Assembly: GCF_000741215.1 (NCBI RefSeq)
Contig: NZ_JGYX01000002.1
Coordinates: 62,001-126,000, forward strand
Reading direction: 5' to 3'
Source of the DNA: Bifidobacterium pullorum subsp. gallinarum
GTDB lineage: Bacteria > Actinomycetota > Actinomycetes > Actinomycetales > Bifidobacteriaceae
DNA length: 64,000 bases
The stretch's first letter is position 1, and every line of letters begins with the position of its first letter. The translations under genes and the position numbers were made by a program. Of this stretch, positions 8,306 to 17,886 are shown one piece after another. The notes under the pieces are model-generated. The model saw only the letters and a list, made by a program, of their open reading frames with translations, was not told the DNA's origin and searched no databases.

Positions 8306-9193
8306 ATGAGCCGGCACACCGACGAGGAGATCGAACGCACACGGGCGGCCGTCATCGAGGCACGCGAGCAGGCGCTGCAGGCCAAGGCCGACGCCGTGCG
8401 GATCAAGGCCCGCAACAAGGCCGACAACATCCGCCGCAAGGCGGAGACCAAGGCCAAACTCACCATCGCCAAAGGCGAGGCGCGCGCCGCCAGGCTCGAA
8501 GGCATCGCCCCCGCCGAGGTGGAGCGCAAGATCAGGCTGGACGTGCACGGCCGTCCGAAGCCGGCCATGCGCGGATGGATCCATCTGGTGGCGGCGCCGC
8601 TTTCATTGGCGGCGGGCATCGTGCTGATCTGTCTGGCGCAGGGGGCGGCGCTCAAGTGGGCGTGCGCGGTGTTCATGGTCTGCTCGCTGGTGCTGTTCGC
8701 CAACTCCGCGGCCTACCATCTGGGCGACTGGTCGCCGCGCGTGACCGACGTGCTGCGTCGCATCGACCACCTCAATATCTTCCTGCTCATCGCCGGCACC
8801 TATACCCCGGTCTCGTTCGCCCTGGAGCCGTTCTGGAGGAACGCCATCATCGGCGGCATGTGGGCCTGCACCTCGGTCGCCATGATCGTGCATGTGATCT
8901 GGATCAGCGCGCCACGCTGGCTGTACACCATCACCTACATCGTCTTCGGCGTCTCCGGCGTGGCGTTCATGTGGCTGTTCTGGGTCTCCCCCTATGCCGG
9001 CCCGCCGGTGGTGATCCTGCTGGCCGCGGGCGGCGCCTGCTATATCGCCGGCGCCATCGTGTACGCGCTGCGCAAGCCCGACCCCTGGCCCCGCGTGTTC
9101 GGATTCCATGAGATCTTCCACTGCGGCACCGTGGCCGGGTACGCGTGCCAGATGGTGGCGATCTACATGGTCATCGTCAGCCTCTGGCAATAA
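8306..9193 (+). CDS. Haemolysin III / PAQR family membrane protein with charged N-terminal helix
   Basis: The 295-residue protein begins with about 80 residues of highly charged, Ala-rich helix (repeated KADAVRIKARNKADNIRRKAETKAK-type sequence), then a seven-helix HlyIII/PAQR domain. The conserved metal-site residues are seen in NSAAYHLGDW, RIDHLNIFLLIAGTYTP and the late FHEIFHCGTVAG. GGGAGG 4 bases before ATG 8306 sets the start. Family members are hydrolase-like membrane proteins; the haemolysin name is historical. The cytoplasmic charged extension is longer than usual. The gene is divergent from the sensor kinase. Confidence 0.85.
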   Translation: MSRHTDEEIERTRAAVIEAREQALQAKADAVRIKARNKADNIRRKAETKAKLTIAKGEARAARLEGIAPAEVERKIRLDVHGRPKPAMRGWIHLVAAPLSLAAGIVLICLAQGAALKWACAVFMVCSLVLFANSAAYHLGDWSPRVTDVLRRIDHLNIFLLIAGTYTPVSFALEPFWRNAIIGGMWACTSVAMIVHVIWISAPRWLYTITYIVFGVSGVAFMWLFWVSPYAGPPVVILLAAGGACYIAGAIVYALRKPDPWPRVFGFHEIFHCGTVAGYACQMVAIYMVIVSLWQ

Positions 9194-9215
9194 AGGCCGT
9201 ACACATCCGTACCGC

Positions 9216-9319
9216 CATACGGACTCTGATCTATCGTGACCGTGACACAAGTCCGTAATCCTTGGAATTCCAAGGGTCACGAAAATACATCGTGGATAAG
9301 ATAGATCAGAGTCCGTATG
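9216..9319. repeat. Nested palindromic element (104 bp)
   Basis: A perfect 20-bp inverted repeat (9216-9235 and 9300-9319, CATACGGACTCTGATCTATC) encloses 64 bp. Inside it are CGTGAC (9235-9240, again at 9241-9246) matched by GTCACG (9276-9281), and a central perfect 16-bp palindrome CCTTGGAATTCCAAGG (9260-9275). The element lies between the convergent ends of the HlyIII gene and greA. It could be a terminator of unusual size or a MITE-like remnant. Confidence 0.7.
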
Positions 9320-9338
9320 AGGAGGGCATGGCATGGAA

Positions 9339-9381
9339 CGAACAGGCCCCGGTTGCCCTTACGAGCACCGGAGCCTGTTCG
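9339..9381 (-). terminator. Terminator hairpin of greA
   Basis: A 15-bp stem (9339-9353 with 9367-9381, one G-U pair) closes a 13-nt loop just after the greA stop codon. Confidence 0.65.
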
Positions 9382-9392
9382 ATTGATGGGTG

Positions 9393-9872
9393 TCAGTTCA
9401 GCGGCTTGGCGTCCTTGATCGTCACCGAGATCTCGCGGCCGTTGGGGGCCTGGTAGCTCACGGTGTCGCCGGCGTGCGCGCCCATGATGGCGGCACCGAT
9501 CGGCGATTCGGGGCTGATCACGTCATAGTCGGTGGCCACGGCGATGTCGCGGGAACCCAGCACGACCACCATCTCGCGGCCGGCCATATCCATCGTGACC
9601 ACGGAGCCGTTGCCCACCAGGCCGGCCTCCGGCGCCTCAAGGATCTTGGCGTTGCGCAGCTTGACGATCAGCTCGTTGATGCGCCCCTCGTTCTTGCCTT
9701 GCTCCTCACGCGCGGCCTGGTAGCCGCCGTTCTCCGACAGATCGCCCTCGGCGCGCGCGGCGGCGATGCGCTCGGTGATCTCGTCGCGGTACTCCCCCTC
9801 ACGCCAGGTGAGCTCCTCCTTGAGCTTGTCATACGCCTCCTGCGTCAGCAGGATCGTCTTTTCCTCAGTCAT
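9393..9872 (-). CDS. greA: Transcription elongation factor GreA
   Basis: The 159-residue protein has an N-terminal coiled coil carrying the catalytic acidic tip (ARAEGDLSENGGYQAAREEQ) that enters the RNA polymerase secondary channel and stimulates cleavage of backtracked RNA. The C-terminal FKBP-like domain contains VISPESPIGAAIMGAHAGDTV. Length is normal for the family. AGGAGG lies upstream of ATG 9872. It stands alone with its own terminator. Confidence 0.96.
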   Translation of the reverse strand: MTEEKTILLTQEAYDKLKEELTWREGEYRDEITERIAAARAEGDLSENGGYQAAREEQGKNEGRINELIVKLRNAKILEAPEAGLVGNGSVVTMDMAGREMVVVLGSRDIAVATDYDVISPESPIGAAIMGAHAGDTVSYQAPNGREISVTIKDAKPLN

Positions 9873-9953
9873 GATTCCTCCTTTTGCACGGACTCATTGG
9901 CAGCCAAGTCTAATACGGAAGACGGCTCGGCGCCATGCATGTCCGTCTATGAC

Positions 9954-9979
9954 AAGGCGCCGATCGATGCCGGCGCCTT
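9954..9979 (-). terminator. Terminator hairpin of the FKBP gene
   Basis: AAGGCGCCG (9954-9962) pairs with CGGCGCCTT (9971-9979) around an 8-nt loop, just downstream of the FKBP gene on the minus strand. Confidence 0.65.
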
Positions 9980-9998
9980 CCCTTTTCGCGAATATCCG

Positions 9999-10406
9999 TC
10001 AGCGGGTCGAGATGATGTCGATGACGAACACCAGGGTATCGCCGCCGCCGATGCCGGCCTGCGGCACGCCACGGGAACCGTAGCCGTACTCCGGCGGGAT
10101 GGATACGACCAGTCGGGAGCCAACGTTATGCCCCGGCACGGTCTGGTCCCAGCCCTTGATGACCTGCCCGACGCCGATGCCGAAGCTCGCCGGCTGATGA
10201 CGCACGAAGCTGGAGTCGAACGGATCGGTGCCGCCCCACACCACGCCGTGATAGTTCACGGTCACGGTATCGCCGCGGCGCACCATCGGGCCATCGCCCT
10301 CCACCAGCTCCACGACCTTCAGACCCTTCGGGGCCTCGTCGGACGGGAATTCGATAACGGGCGAAGCGCCGAACTCGGCGTTCACCACAGGCATGCTGTC
10401 TGCCAT
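9999..10406 (-). CDS. FKBP-type peptidyl-prolyl cis-trans isomerase
   Basis: The 135-residue cytoplasmic protein is a single FKBP domain: GDTVTVNYHGVVWGG, FDSSFVRHQPASFGIGVGQVIKGWDQTVPG, RLVVSIPPEYGYGSRG, LVFVIDIIS. The aromatic pocket residues (Tyr, Phe, Trp) are kept, so it should be active. It has no signal peptide. AAGGAGG lies upstream of ATG 10406. It lies downstream of sdaA on the same strand, with only 47 bp between them, so cotranscription is possible. Confidence 0.93.
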   Translation of the reverse strand: MADSMPVVNAEFGASPVIEFPSDEAPKGLKVVELVEGDGPMVRRGDTVTVNYHGVVWGGTDPFDSSFVRHQPASFGIGVGQVIKGWDQTVPGHNVGSRLVVSIPPEYGYGSRGVPQAGIGGGDTLVFVIDIISTR

Positions 10407-10453
10407 CTTGACCTCCTTCAACACAGAATGTCTCATAGCCTAGCACAACGCCG

Positions 10454-11929
10454 TCAGCATTCCACCACGTTGACGGCCAGGCCGCCCTTGGACGTCTCCT
10501 TGTATTTGGCCATCATGTCCTCGCCGGTCTGCTTCATCGTCACGATGGCCTGATCCAGGCTCACGATATGCGAACCGTCGCCCACCATGGCCATGCGCAC
10601 CGCGTTGATGGCGGTGTTCGCGCCCATCGCGTTGCGTTCGATGCACGGGATCTGCACCAGCCCGCCCACCGGATCGCAGGTCAGTCCCAGATTGTGCTCG
10701 ATACCGATCTCTGCGGCGTTCTCCACCTGCTCCGGGGTGCCGCCCAGCACCGCGGCCAGTCCCGCGGCGGCCATCGAACAGGCCACGCCCACCTCGCCCT
10801 GGCAGCCGACCTCGGCGCCGGAGATCGAGGCGTTGCGCTTGAACAGGTAGCCCACGGCCCCCGCGGTCAGCAGGAAACGGATCACACCCTCCTCGTCGGC
10901 CACGTCCACGAAATGCCAGTAATACAGCAGCACGGCGGGGATGATGCCGGCCGAACCGTTGGTCGGCGCGGTGACGATGCGGCGTCCGCCCGCGTTCTCC
11001 TCGCTCACCGCCAGCGCGAACAGGTTGACCCACGCGGCGTCCGAGGATTCCAGCACGATGTCGATGCGTCCCGCGTCACGTTTGAGGATGTCGCCATTGG
11101 TGGCCAACCGCGCGTACATCCCCGGTGCGCGCCGCGGCACATCCAGGCCGCCGGGCAACACCAGCTCGGTGCTGGAGCAGCCGTTGGCCACGCATTCGCG
11201 CATCACGCGCCACACCGTGAGCAGACGTTCACGCACCTCGTCGGCGGGGCGGACCGCGGTCTCGTTCGCCCACACCACATCGGCGATGGACATGCCCTGC
11301 CGGCGGCAGATGGCGATCAGTTCGTCGCAGGTGGTGAACGGGTACGGCACCCCCGTATCCGCAGGCGACTCCCCCGTATCGGACCCGGCGGCTTCGTCAT
11401 CGGATCCGGCATCGGATGGCGCCGTGACGCGTTCATGGTTGCCGACCAGTCGGTCATTCGCTTTGCCGCGCTGGATGAATCCGCCGCCGATCGAATACCA
11501 CACCTGTTCGTCCACAGTGCCGCCGTCCGCGTCGAACGCCTCGAACCGCATCCCGTTGGGGTGGGCGGCCAAGCGCCGCCACTGGTCGAACACCACGTCA
11601 CGGCCGTAATCGAAGCCGATAACGCGTGTGCCGTTCAGCGCCAGGCTGCCGGCATCCTCGCATGTCTCACGGATATGCAGCAGGTGATCGGTATCCACGG
11701 TTTCGGGCAGATGGCCTTCCAATCCCGCCACCGCGGCGCGGTCGGTGCCATGCCCCAGTCCCGTCAGCGACAGCGAGCCGTACAGGGTCACCCGCACGCG
11801 ATGCACGCCGTCGAGCAGACCGCATTCGGCCAACGAGGCCACGAAGGCGTGCGCGGCGCGCATCGGCCCCACCGTATGAGACGAGCTCGGCCCCACGCCG
11901 ATTGAGAACATGTCGAGGATGCTGAACAC
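10454..11929 (-). CDS. sdaA: L-serine ammonia-lyase, iron-sulfur type
   Basis: The 491-residue single-chain enzyme deaminates L-serine to pyruvate and ammonia. The beta domain ([19 protein letters not shown]) is followed by the alpha domain with the three cysteines that hold the [4Fe-4S] cluster: Cys in [12 protein letters not shown], Cys in GLTCDPVGG and Cys in VQIPCIERN. An Asp/Ser-rich insertion ([21 protein letters not shown]) in the middle is likely a surface loop. I chose GTG 11929 because AAGGAG lies 5 bases upstream; the longer ATG form begins upstream of the family's usual start (MFSILDMF). Confidence 0.95.
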   Translation of the reverse strand: MFSILDMFSIGVGPSSSHTVGPMRAAHAFVASLAECGLLDGVHRVRVTLYGSLSLTGLGHGTDRAAVAGLEGHLPETVDTDHLLHIRETCEDAGSLALNGTRVIGFDYGRDVVFDQWRRLAAHPNGMRFEAFDADGGTVDEQVWYSIGGGFIQRGKANDRLVGNHERVTAPSDAGSDDEAAGSDTGESPADTGVPYPFTTCDELIAICRRQGMSIADVVWANETAVRPADEVRERLLTVWRVMRECVANGCSSTELVLPGGLDVPRRAPGMYARLATNGDILKRDAGRIDIVLESSDAAWVNLFALAVSEENAGGRRIVTAPTNGSAGIIPAVLLYYWHFVDVADEEGVIRFLLTAGAVGYLFKRNASISGAEVGCQGEVGVACSMAAAGLAAVLGGTPEQVENAAEIGIEHNLGLTCDPVGGLVQIPCIERNAMGANTAINAVRMAMVGDGSHIVSLDQAIVTMKQTGEDMMAKYKETSKGGLAVNVVEC

Positions 11930-12003
11930 TGGCACTCCTTTTGGGCGGTCCATTGGTCACGAAAACGGCCCCGCCCATCACGTGGGACGGAGCCGCGTAT
12001 CAG

Positions 12004-12082
12004 TGCCCCCGGCGGGACTCGAACCCGCAAGCCGAAGCGGCCGATTTTAAGTCGGCTGCGTATACCATTTCGCCACGGGGGC
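12004..12082 (-). tRNA. tRNA-Leu (anticodon UAA)
   Basis: On the minus strand the acceptor stem GCCCCCG/CGGGGGC, the T arm (GCGGG TTCGAGT CCCGC) and the anticodon arm (GCCGA CTTAAAA TCGGC) fold fully. The loop gives anticodon TAA. A short extra arm (GC TTCG GC) supports a class II leucine tRNA. The 3' CCA is not encoded. It lies between ppx and sdaA. Confidence 0.95.
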
Positions 12083-12119
12083 ACGGCCGGCGCACCGGCC
12101 ACACTGTATTATGCCACGA

Positions 12120-13115
12120 TTATCGCGCGGTGAGAAGACGCCTGCCGTAATCCAGCACAATACCGTCCAACAGGCCGTGTTCGCTGGCCACGAACGAGTC
12201 GATCGCCACGCCGTGATCGGCCTTGGCCGCCTCGCCGATGCGGGCCAGCACACGGCTCCATACCAGCGCGCCGCCGCCGACCACGTCGATGCGGCCGGGG
12301 TGGATGGTCCTGTATTCGCGGCGCTCCTCACGCGGCATGCGCAGGAACCGGTCGTTGACGGCGAACGCGTCCGGGAACGGCACACGGACGCCATCCACCA
12401 GACGGTGGTCGTATTCCTTGAGTCCCATCGTCAGGGCGGTCATCGTCGTCACCGTGCCCGACACGCCGATGATGGTCCGCGCCTTGCCGGCGGGCACGAC
12501 GCGGAAGGCCTCATCGATATGCTCATCGATATCGGCGACGGCCTCGGCGATCTCGTCATCGGTCGGCGGATCGGTGTGCAGATGCCGTTCGGTCATGCGC
12601 ACCGAGCCGATGTTCATCGAGAACGCCCCCTGCACCTCTGTCTTCGGCGCGGTCACGCCGTCGCCGCCCAGCACCAGCTCGGTGGATCCCCCGCCCAGAT
12701 CGATCACCACATAGGGGGCCTCCAGGTCGCGTTCGACCACGCTGGTGGCGCCCAGGAAGCTCAGGTCGGCCTCCTCGGTGCCGGGAATCACCTCGGGGCG
12801 CACGCCGAGGATGCGTTCCATGGCGTCTTCGAACTGTTCGCGGTTCTCGGCATCGCGTGTGGCCGACGTGGCCACGAAGCGGATGCCGTCCACCGGATGC
12901 TCCCTGAGGATCTCGGCGAACTCCCCCGCGGCCGCATAGGCGCGCTCCAACGCCTCATCCGCAAAGCGGTGCGTCTGGTCCACGTCCTGTCCCAAACGGA
13001 TGACGCGCAGGGTACGGGGGACGATCTCCTCCATACCGTGCTCGTCGACGCGCGCCACCTTCAAACGAATCGAATTCGTGCCGCAATCGATGCCGGCCAC
13101 CGTTACCGAAGCCAT
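12120..13115 (-). CDS. ppx: Ppx/GppA family exopolyphosphatase
   Basis: The 331-residue enzyme of the actin-like ATPase superfamily has phosphate-binding loops in VAGIDCGTNSIRLKVA and VVIDLGGGSTELVLG, plus the catalytic Glu region (RFVATSATRDAEN). Such enzymes cut terminal phosphate from polyphosphate or from pppGpp. Length matches the short one-domain form common in Actinobacteria. I chose ATG 13115, where the conserved MASVTVAGIDCGTNS start begins and AGGGAAG lies upstream. It is the last gene of the eno-ftsB-DUF501-ppx cluster. Confidence 0.92.
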   Translation of the reverse strand: MASVTVAGIDCGTNSIRLKVARVDEHGMEEIVPRTLRVIRLGQDVDQTHRFADEALERAYAAAGEFAEILREHPVDGIRFVATSATRDAENREQFEDAMERILGVRPEVIPGTEEADLSFLGATSVVERDLEAPYVVIDLGGGSTELVLGGDGVTAPKTEVQGAFSMNIGSVRMTERHLHTDPPTDDEIAEAVADIDEHIDEAFRVVPAGKARTIIGVSGTVTTMTALTMGLKEYDHRLVDGVRVPFPDAFAVNDRFLRMPREERREYRTIHPGRIDVVGGGALVWSRVLARIGEAAKADHGVAIDSFVASEHGLLDGIVLDYGRRLLTAR

Positions 13116-13165
13116 ATCCGTCTTCCCTCCCTCAACCGTTGTCTGTCGTGTGCCGCGCACACCCG

Positions 13166-13735
13166 TTATTCAACCGTACACCGGCACACGTCGGGGCTGA
13201 ACTCGCCGCGGATGCGCGCCAGGGTCAGGTCGCCGATCGGATTGGCCCCCTGGCCCATCACCAGTGTCTGGGCGAGCAGCGCGTGCAGGCATTTGACGCG
13301 GGTCGGCAGGCCTCCGGCGCTGATGCCCTCGATATGCTCCTCGCTGTCGCCCAGCCGTCCGGCCAGCTCGTGCCGGAAGGCCAGATACAACCGGTGCGCG
13401 CGCTCATACGCGGCCCGCACCTCATCATCTTGGGCAAGCAGCTCGTTGTATTCGGCCATCACGCCTTCGGCTTCGACATGCGAAACCGCCTTCACCGCCT
13501 CAGGGCCAGTCAGGTAGCAGGTGGTGGGGAACGGGATGCCGCCGGGCAGCAGCGGCCGCGTGATGACGGCCAGGGGCCTGCCGCACACGCATCGTGCGCC
13601 GACAGCCACCATGCCGCGCGGATACCGGCCAAGCTGCCGTTCCACAATCGCCATATCCTCATCGGTGGCGGGATCCTGCAGGCAACGGTCGACGAGTTCG
13701 ACCGCGATTCGGGCGATGTCCTCGCTCTGATTCAC
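13166..13735 (-). CDS. DUF501 family protein
   Basis: The 189-residue soluble protein matches DUF501, found almost only in Actinobacteria between ftsB and ppx. Visible conserved pieces are IVERQLGRYPRGMVAVGARCVCGRP, LPGGIPFPTTCYLTGP and the Cys-containing GGLPTRVKCLHALLAQTLVMG. Its biochemical role is not known. The GTG start directly follows the ftsB stop (TAAGTG), with GAGAGG upstream, so translation is likely coupled. Confidence 0.9.
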   Translation of the reverse strand: MNQSEDIARIAVELVDRCLQDPATDEDMAIVERQLGRYPRGMVAVGARCVCGRPLAVITRPLLPGGIPFPTTCYLTGPEAVKAVSHVEAEGVMAEYNELLAQDDEVRAAYERAHRLYLAFRHELAGRLGDSEEHIEGISAGGLPTRVKCLHALLAQTLVMGQGANPIGDLTLARIRGEFSPDVCRCTVE

Positions 13736-14263
13736 TTATTCCTCTCCTGACGTGTCTGTGGTGTCGGTCTGGGATTGCGGCTGCTGCCGTGCGGATTCGC
13801 CGGTATCTCCCGCGGAGGTGTCCTGCCGGTCCACCTGTTCGAAGGAGTAGGCGAGCTCCTCGTACCATGGCAACGACTGGCTGTCCGATGCGTCGTTGTC
13901 CTGCTGCCGTTCGGCGTCGGTCTGGCCGGTCACGGCCTCGGGGTGCAGCACACGCACCGCCTGCTCCCCGGGGAAGACGAATCCCAACCGTTCGCGGGCC
14001 TGCGCGGTGACGTAGGCCTCGTCATCCCATCGTTTGATCTCGTTCTCAAGGTCCTGCTTCTCGGCTTCCAGAGCGGCTTCCTGACGTTTGAGACCGTTGA
14101 GGTCGGATACCGTCAGCGCATACGTATAGAACGTGGAAACCAGCTGGATGGCGCCCAACGCCACAATGAACAGGGCGATGAAGAACGAGATCGGCCCGGC
14201 GCTGCCGCGACCGGCCTTCGCCGTGGGCTTGCCTGGTCTGCGGGTGCGGGTCGTTCTGGTCAT
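13736..14263 (-). CDS. ftsB: FtsB/DivIC-type septum formation initiator
   Basis: The 175-residue bitopic protein has a basic N-terminus (TRTTRTRRPGKPTAKAGRG), one membrane helix (PISFFIALFIVALGAIQLVST) and a coiled coil (LNGLKRQEAALEAEKQDLENEIKRWDD), then the conserved YVTAQARERLGFVFPGE, as in FtsB/DivIC, the divisome bridge partner of FtsL and FtsQ. The acidic Gln/Thr-rich tail is long. I chose ATG 14263: TATTTT on the minus strand ends 7 bases before it, fitting a leaderless transcript. ATG 14269 is an alternative. A GTG at 14296 would lie inside the eno terminator hairpin and is unlikely. Confidence 0.88.
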   Translation of the reverse strand: MTRTTRTRRPGKPTAKAGRGSAGPISFFIALFIVALGAIQLVSTFYTYALTVSDLNGLKRQEAALEAEKQDLENEIKRWDDEAYVTAQARERLGFVFPGEQAVRVLHPEAVTGQTDAERQQDNDASDSQSLPWYEELAYSFEQVDRQDTSAGDTGESARQQPQSQTDTTDTSGEE

Positions 14264-14276
14264 AGACATGAAAATA

Positions 14277-14308
14277 CCCGCCGCATTCGACTTCACGGAT
14301 GCGGCGGG
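14277..14308 (-). terminator. Terminator of eno
   Basis: CCCGCCGCAT (14277-14286) pairs with ATGCGGCGGG (14299-14308), followed on the minus strand by TATTTT. It separates eno from ftsB. The T-rich end doubles as the candidate -10 of ftsB. Confidence 0.75.
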
Positions 14309-14350
14309 CGGGAAGCTATGCGCTCGTTACAGGCCTACACGGCCCGGCGA

Positions 14351-15652
<1,302 letters not shown>

Positions 15653-15876
15653 TTACGACGTTGGGTTGTGATGACACTGTTAAGGATAGTGGGTTTGATG
15701 GACGTTGGGCGAAGACACGCGGAAGAACTTTCGTTAGCGCTCACATCGGTGAATCCCCTTGGAACCATCACCATTTGGCGGCTGCGTCCGAGCCGCCTGG
15801 ACATCCGACACGCATACGCCTGTTCGTTGGCCATGACGGCGTTCTATGTCCATACCTCGGTCCAAGAATATGAGAC

Positions 15877-16007
15877 TGACACGGGGTGCCCGGGCCATTG
15901 CCTTAAATCATGCTGGAAACACCGCAACCGGTGGATGAAAGCGGGCGGCTGGGCTGAGATCATACTCGTCGAACCTGATGTAGTTAGCACTATCGAAGGG
16001 AATGTCA
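15877..16007 (+). promoter_or_regulatory. TPP riboswitch (THI box) controlling thiX
   Basis: The sequence holds the conserved THI-box parts in order: ACACGGGGTGCCC (from 15879), GGGCTGAGATCATAC, GAACCTGATGTAGTTAGCAC and CGAAGGGAA (to 16002). A 5-bp P1 stem is formed by TGACA (15877-15881) and TGTCA (16003-16007). Between the 5' core and CTGAGA lies an enlarged P3 insert. The Shine-Dalgarno AAGGGA of the downstream gene is the conserved CGAAGGGAA itself, and P1 closes 2 bases before the ATG. Ligand binding should therefore hide the ribosome-binding site directly. The stretch 15644-15876 before it holds only the eno promoter region, a GGCGGCT/AGCCGCC hairpin (15777-15797) and nothing coding. 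Confidence 0.9.
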
Positions 16008-16009
16008 TC

Positions 16010-16786
16010 ATGCGCAAGCATGCCCTGCGCCGTCGAATCGCGGCCGTTGCGGCCGCCTGGGCCTCGACGCTGCTCCTGCTGTTGTGGTGGTACTTCGCCA
16101 CGCTCTCCCCTGCGGACACCCGTCCCCTCCCGTCCCCCGCCGAGGTCGTCGGCGCCTGGAACGATCTGGACGCGGAAGGCCTGCTCTGGCCTTCGATTGG
16201 GATCAGTCTGTTGCGGGTCGCCTCGGGTCTGGCGTTGGGCATCATCCTGGCCGTACCGGCCGGACTGGTCGCCGGGGCCTCCCGCGTGGGCCTGGCCATC
16301 ATCGACAAGCCGATCCATATGCTGCGGGCCGTGCCGTTCCCGGCGCTCGCCCCGCTGTTCATCGTCGTGTTCGGCATTGGGGAGACGATGAAGATCGGGC
16401 TGATCACCGTCGGCGTGTTCGGCCTGGTGTACGTGAATCTGCGTGACGGCGTGCGCAATCTCGACCCACGGCTGTTCGAACTGGCCAAGGTGTACCACTT
16501 CAGCCGAGCCACGCTCTTCCTGCGGGTGCTGTTGCCGGGGGCATTGCCGGGATTCATGACCGGCCTGCGCTTCGCGCTCACCGTGGCTTGGATCGCGCTG
16601 GTGACCTGCGAAACCGTCAACTCCTCCACGGGGATCGGCTATATGCTGTCCCGCTCCCAGCAGTTCTCCCGCACCGACCAGACCGTGCTGTGCATCGTGC
16701 TGTATGCCATCCTTGGCCTGCTGTCGGAGACGATCGTCACCCTGCTGGAGCGCGCGGCGCTCCCTTGGCGGTACGCCCGCCACTGA
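16010..16786 (+). CDS. thiX: ABC transporter permease, thiamine-precursor type (ThiX)
   Basis: The 258-residue inner-membrane protein belongs to the SsuC/TauC/ThiX permease family: six helices, with the ATPase-contacting EAA loop in ELAKVYHFSRATLFLRVLLPGALPGFMTGLR. Sequence alone would allow a sulfonate or nitrate transporter, but the TPP riboswitch directly upstream points to uptake of a thiamine pyrimidine precursor. ATG 16010 uses AAGGGA within the aptamer. It is first in a three-gene operon with the binding protein and the ATPase. The substrate (HMP or formyl-aminopyrimidine) is inference. Confidence 0.87.
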   Translation: MRKHALRRRIAAVAAAWASTLLLLLWWYFATLSPADTRPLPSPAEVVGAWNDLDAEGLLWPSIGISLLRVASGLALGIILAVPAGLVAGASRVGLAIIDKPIHMLRAVPFPALAPLFIVVFGIGETMKIGLITVGVFGLVYVNLRDGVRNLDPRLFELAKVYHFSRATLFLRVLLPGALPGFMTGLRFALTVAWIALVTCETVNSSTGIGYMLSRSQQFSRTDQTVLCIVLYAILGLLSETIVTLLERAALPWRYARH

Positions 16787-16895
16787 GCGGCCGCCCCGCC
16801 GCACACCATACCCGATGGCACGCGGCGGCCCTTCATGTATGCCGTCACGCCATCCCATCACCATCACCCTCATCATCACCATCTCGAAAGGAACC

Positions 16896-17879
16896 ATGAT
16901 GACCCGAACCAACCACACCATCGCCCGCAAGCTCGCCGCGCTGGGGGCGGCGGCCCTGCTGCTGTCCTCAACCGCCTGCTCGGCGCACGGCAACGCCTCC
17001 GCCAACACCGATACCGACACCATGCGCGTGGCGTATCTGTCCACCGCCAACTACCTCACCACGCTCAAGAACGAACAGTTCGCCCAGGATGAGCTGGCAC
17101 CCGCCACCGTCGAGTTCACCGGCCCCTACAATCCGGCCGACGCCCGCACCGCCGTACAGTCGGGCAACGCCGACGCCACGTCGACGGGTACCGGCTCGTT
17201 CATCAACCTGATCGCCCAGGACCAGCCGTGGGTCGCGTTCGCCATCGAGTACTACGACGGCGATTCGCAGGGCATCGTCGCCGCGCCGGACAGCGGCGTC
17301 GAGACGCTGGAAGACCTGTACGGCAAGACCATCGCCATCGACTCCAAGGGCGCGACCGGCGACTACATCGTGCACCAGGCGTTCGCCAACGCCGGACTGG
17401 ACGCTTCGCAGGTCACCGAGGTGGAGATGAGCCCCAGCAACTTCAGCGCGGCGTTCAGCTCGGGACAGGTCGACGCCATCGCCACCTTCGACCAGAACCT
17501 GGCCTCGGCGATGGCCACGCCCGGCGCCAAGCTGCTGGTCAACGCCAAGGAATACGGCAACCTGAACGTCTCGATTCACATCGTCTCCCAGTCCTTCGCC
17601 GACGAGCATCCGGATCTGGTCAAGGCCATGTACCGCGCGCTGGTCAAGGAATCGGACAAGGCCCAGGAACATCCCGAGATCATCACCGACGCTTACCGCG
17701 AATTCGGGGCCTCGGACGAGATCGTCGATCAGGTGGCCAAGTTCGACGTCCCCGAGATCCTGCCGATCGACGCCGACGGGCTCGACATGCTGGAACAGCA
17801 GGCGCAGCAGTACGTGGACTTCGGGTTCATCGACGCGCTGCCCGACGTCAAGAGCCACGTTATGGATTGCACGAAGTGA
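16896..17879 (+). CDS. thiY: Thiamine-precursor ABC transporter substrate-binding lipoprotein (ThiY)
   Basis: The 327-residue protein has a lipoprotein signal (KLAALGAAALLLSSTAC) with the lipid-modified Cys near residue 27, then an NMT1/THI5-like periplasmic-binding fold (TMRVAYLSTANYLTTLKNE, AVQSGNADATSTGTGSFINLIAQ, DLYGKTIAIDSKGATGDYIV, FSSGQVDAIATFDQNLASAM). The family includes pyrimidine-binding ThiY and alkylsulfonate-binding SsuA; the riboswitch favours the former. AAAGGAACC precedes ATG 16896. It lies 109 bp after thiX and 7 bp before thiZ. Confidence 0.87.
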   Translation: MMTRTNHTIARKLAALGAAALLLSSTACSAHGNASANTDTDTMRVAYLSTANYLTTLKNEQFAQDELAPATVEFTGPYNPADARTAVQSGNADATSTGTGSFINLIAQDQPWVAFAIEYYDGDSQGIVAAPDSGVETLEDLYGKTIAIDSKGATGDYIVHQAFANAGLDASQVTEVEMSPSNFSAAFSSGQVDAIATFDQNLASAMATPGAKLLVNAKEYGNLNVSIHIVSQSFADEHPDLVKAMYRALVKESDKAQEHPEIITDAYREFGASDEIVDQVAKFDVPEILPIDADGLDMLEQQAQQYVDFGFIDALPDVKSHVMDCTK

Positions 17880-17886
17880 GGCCGCG

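Noticed and set aside
14270..14296. GTG start for ftsB at 14296
   Set aside because: It lies within the eno terminator stem, has no ribosome-binding site and adds unconserved residues.
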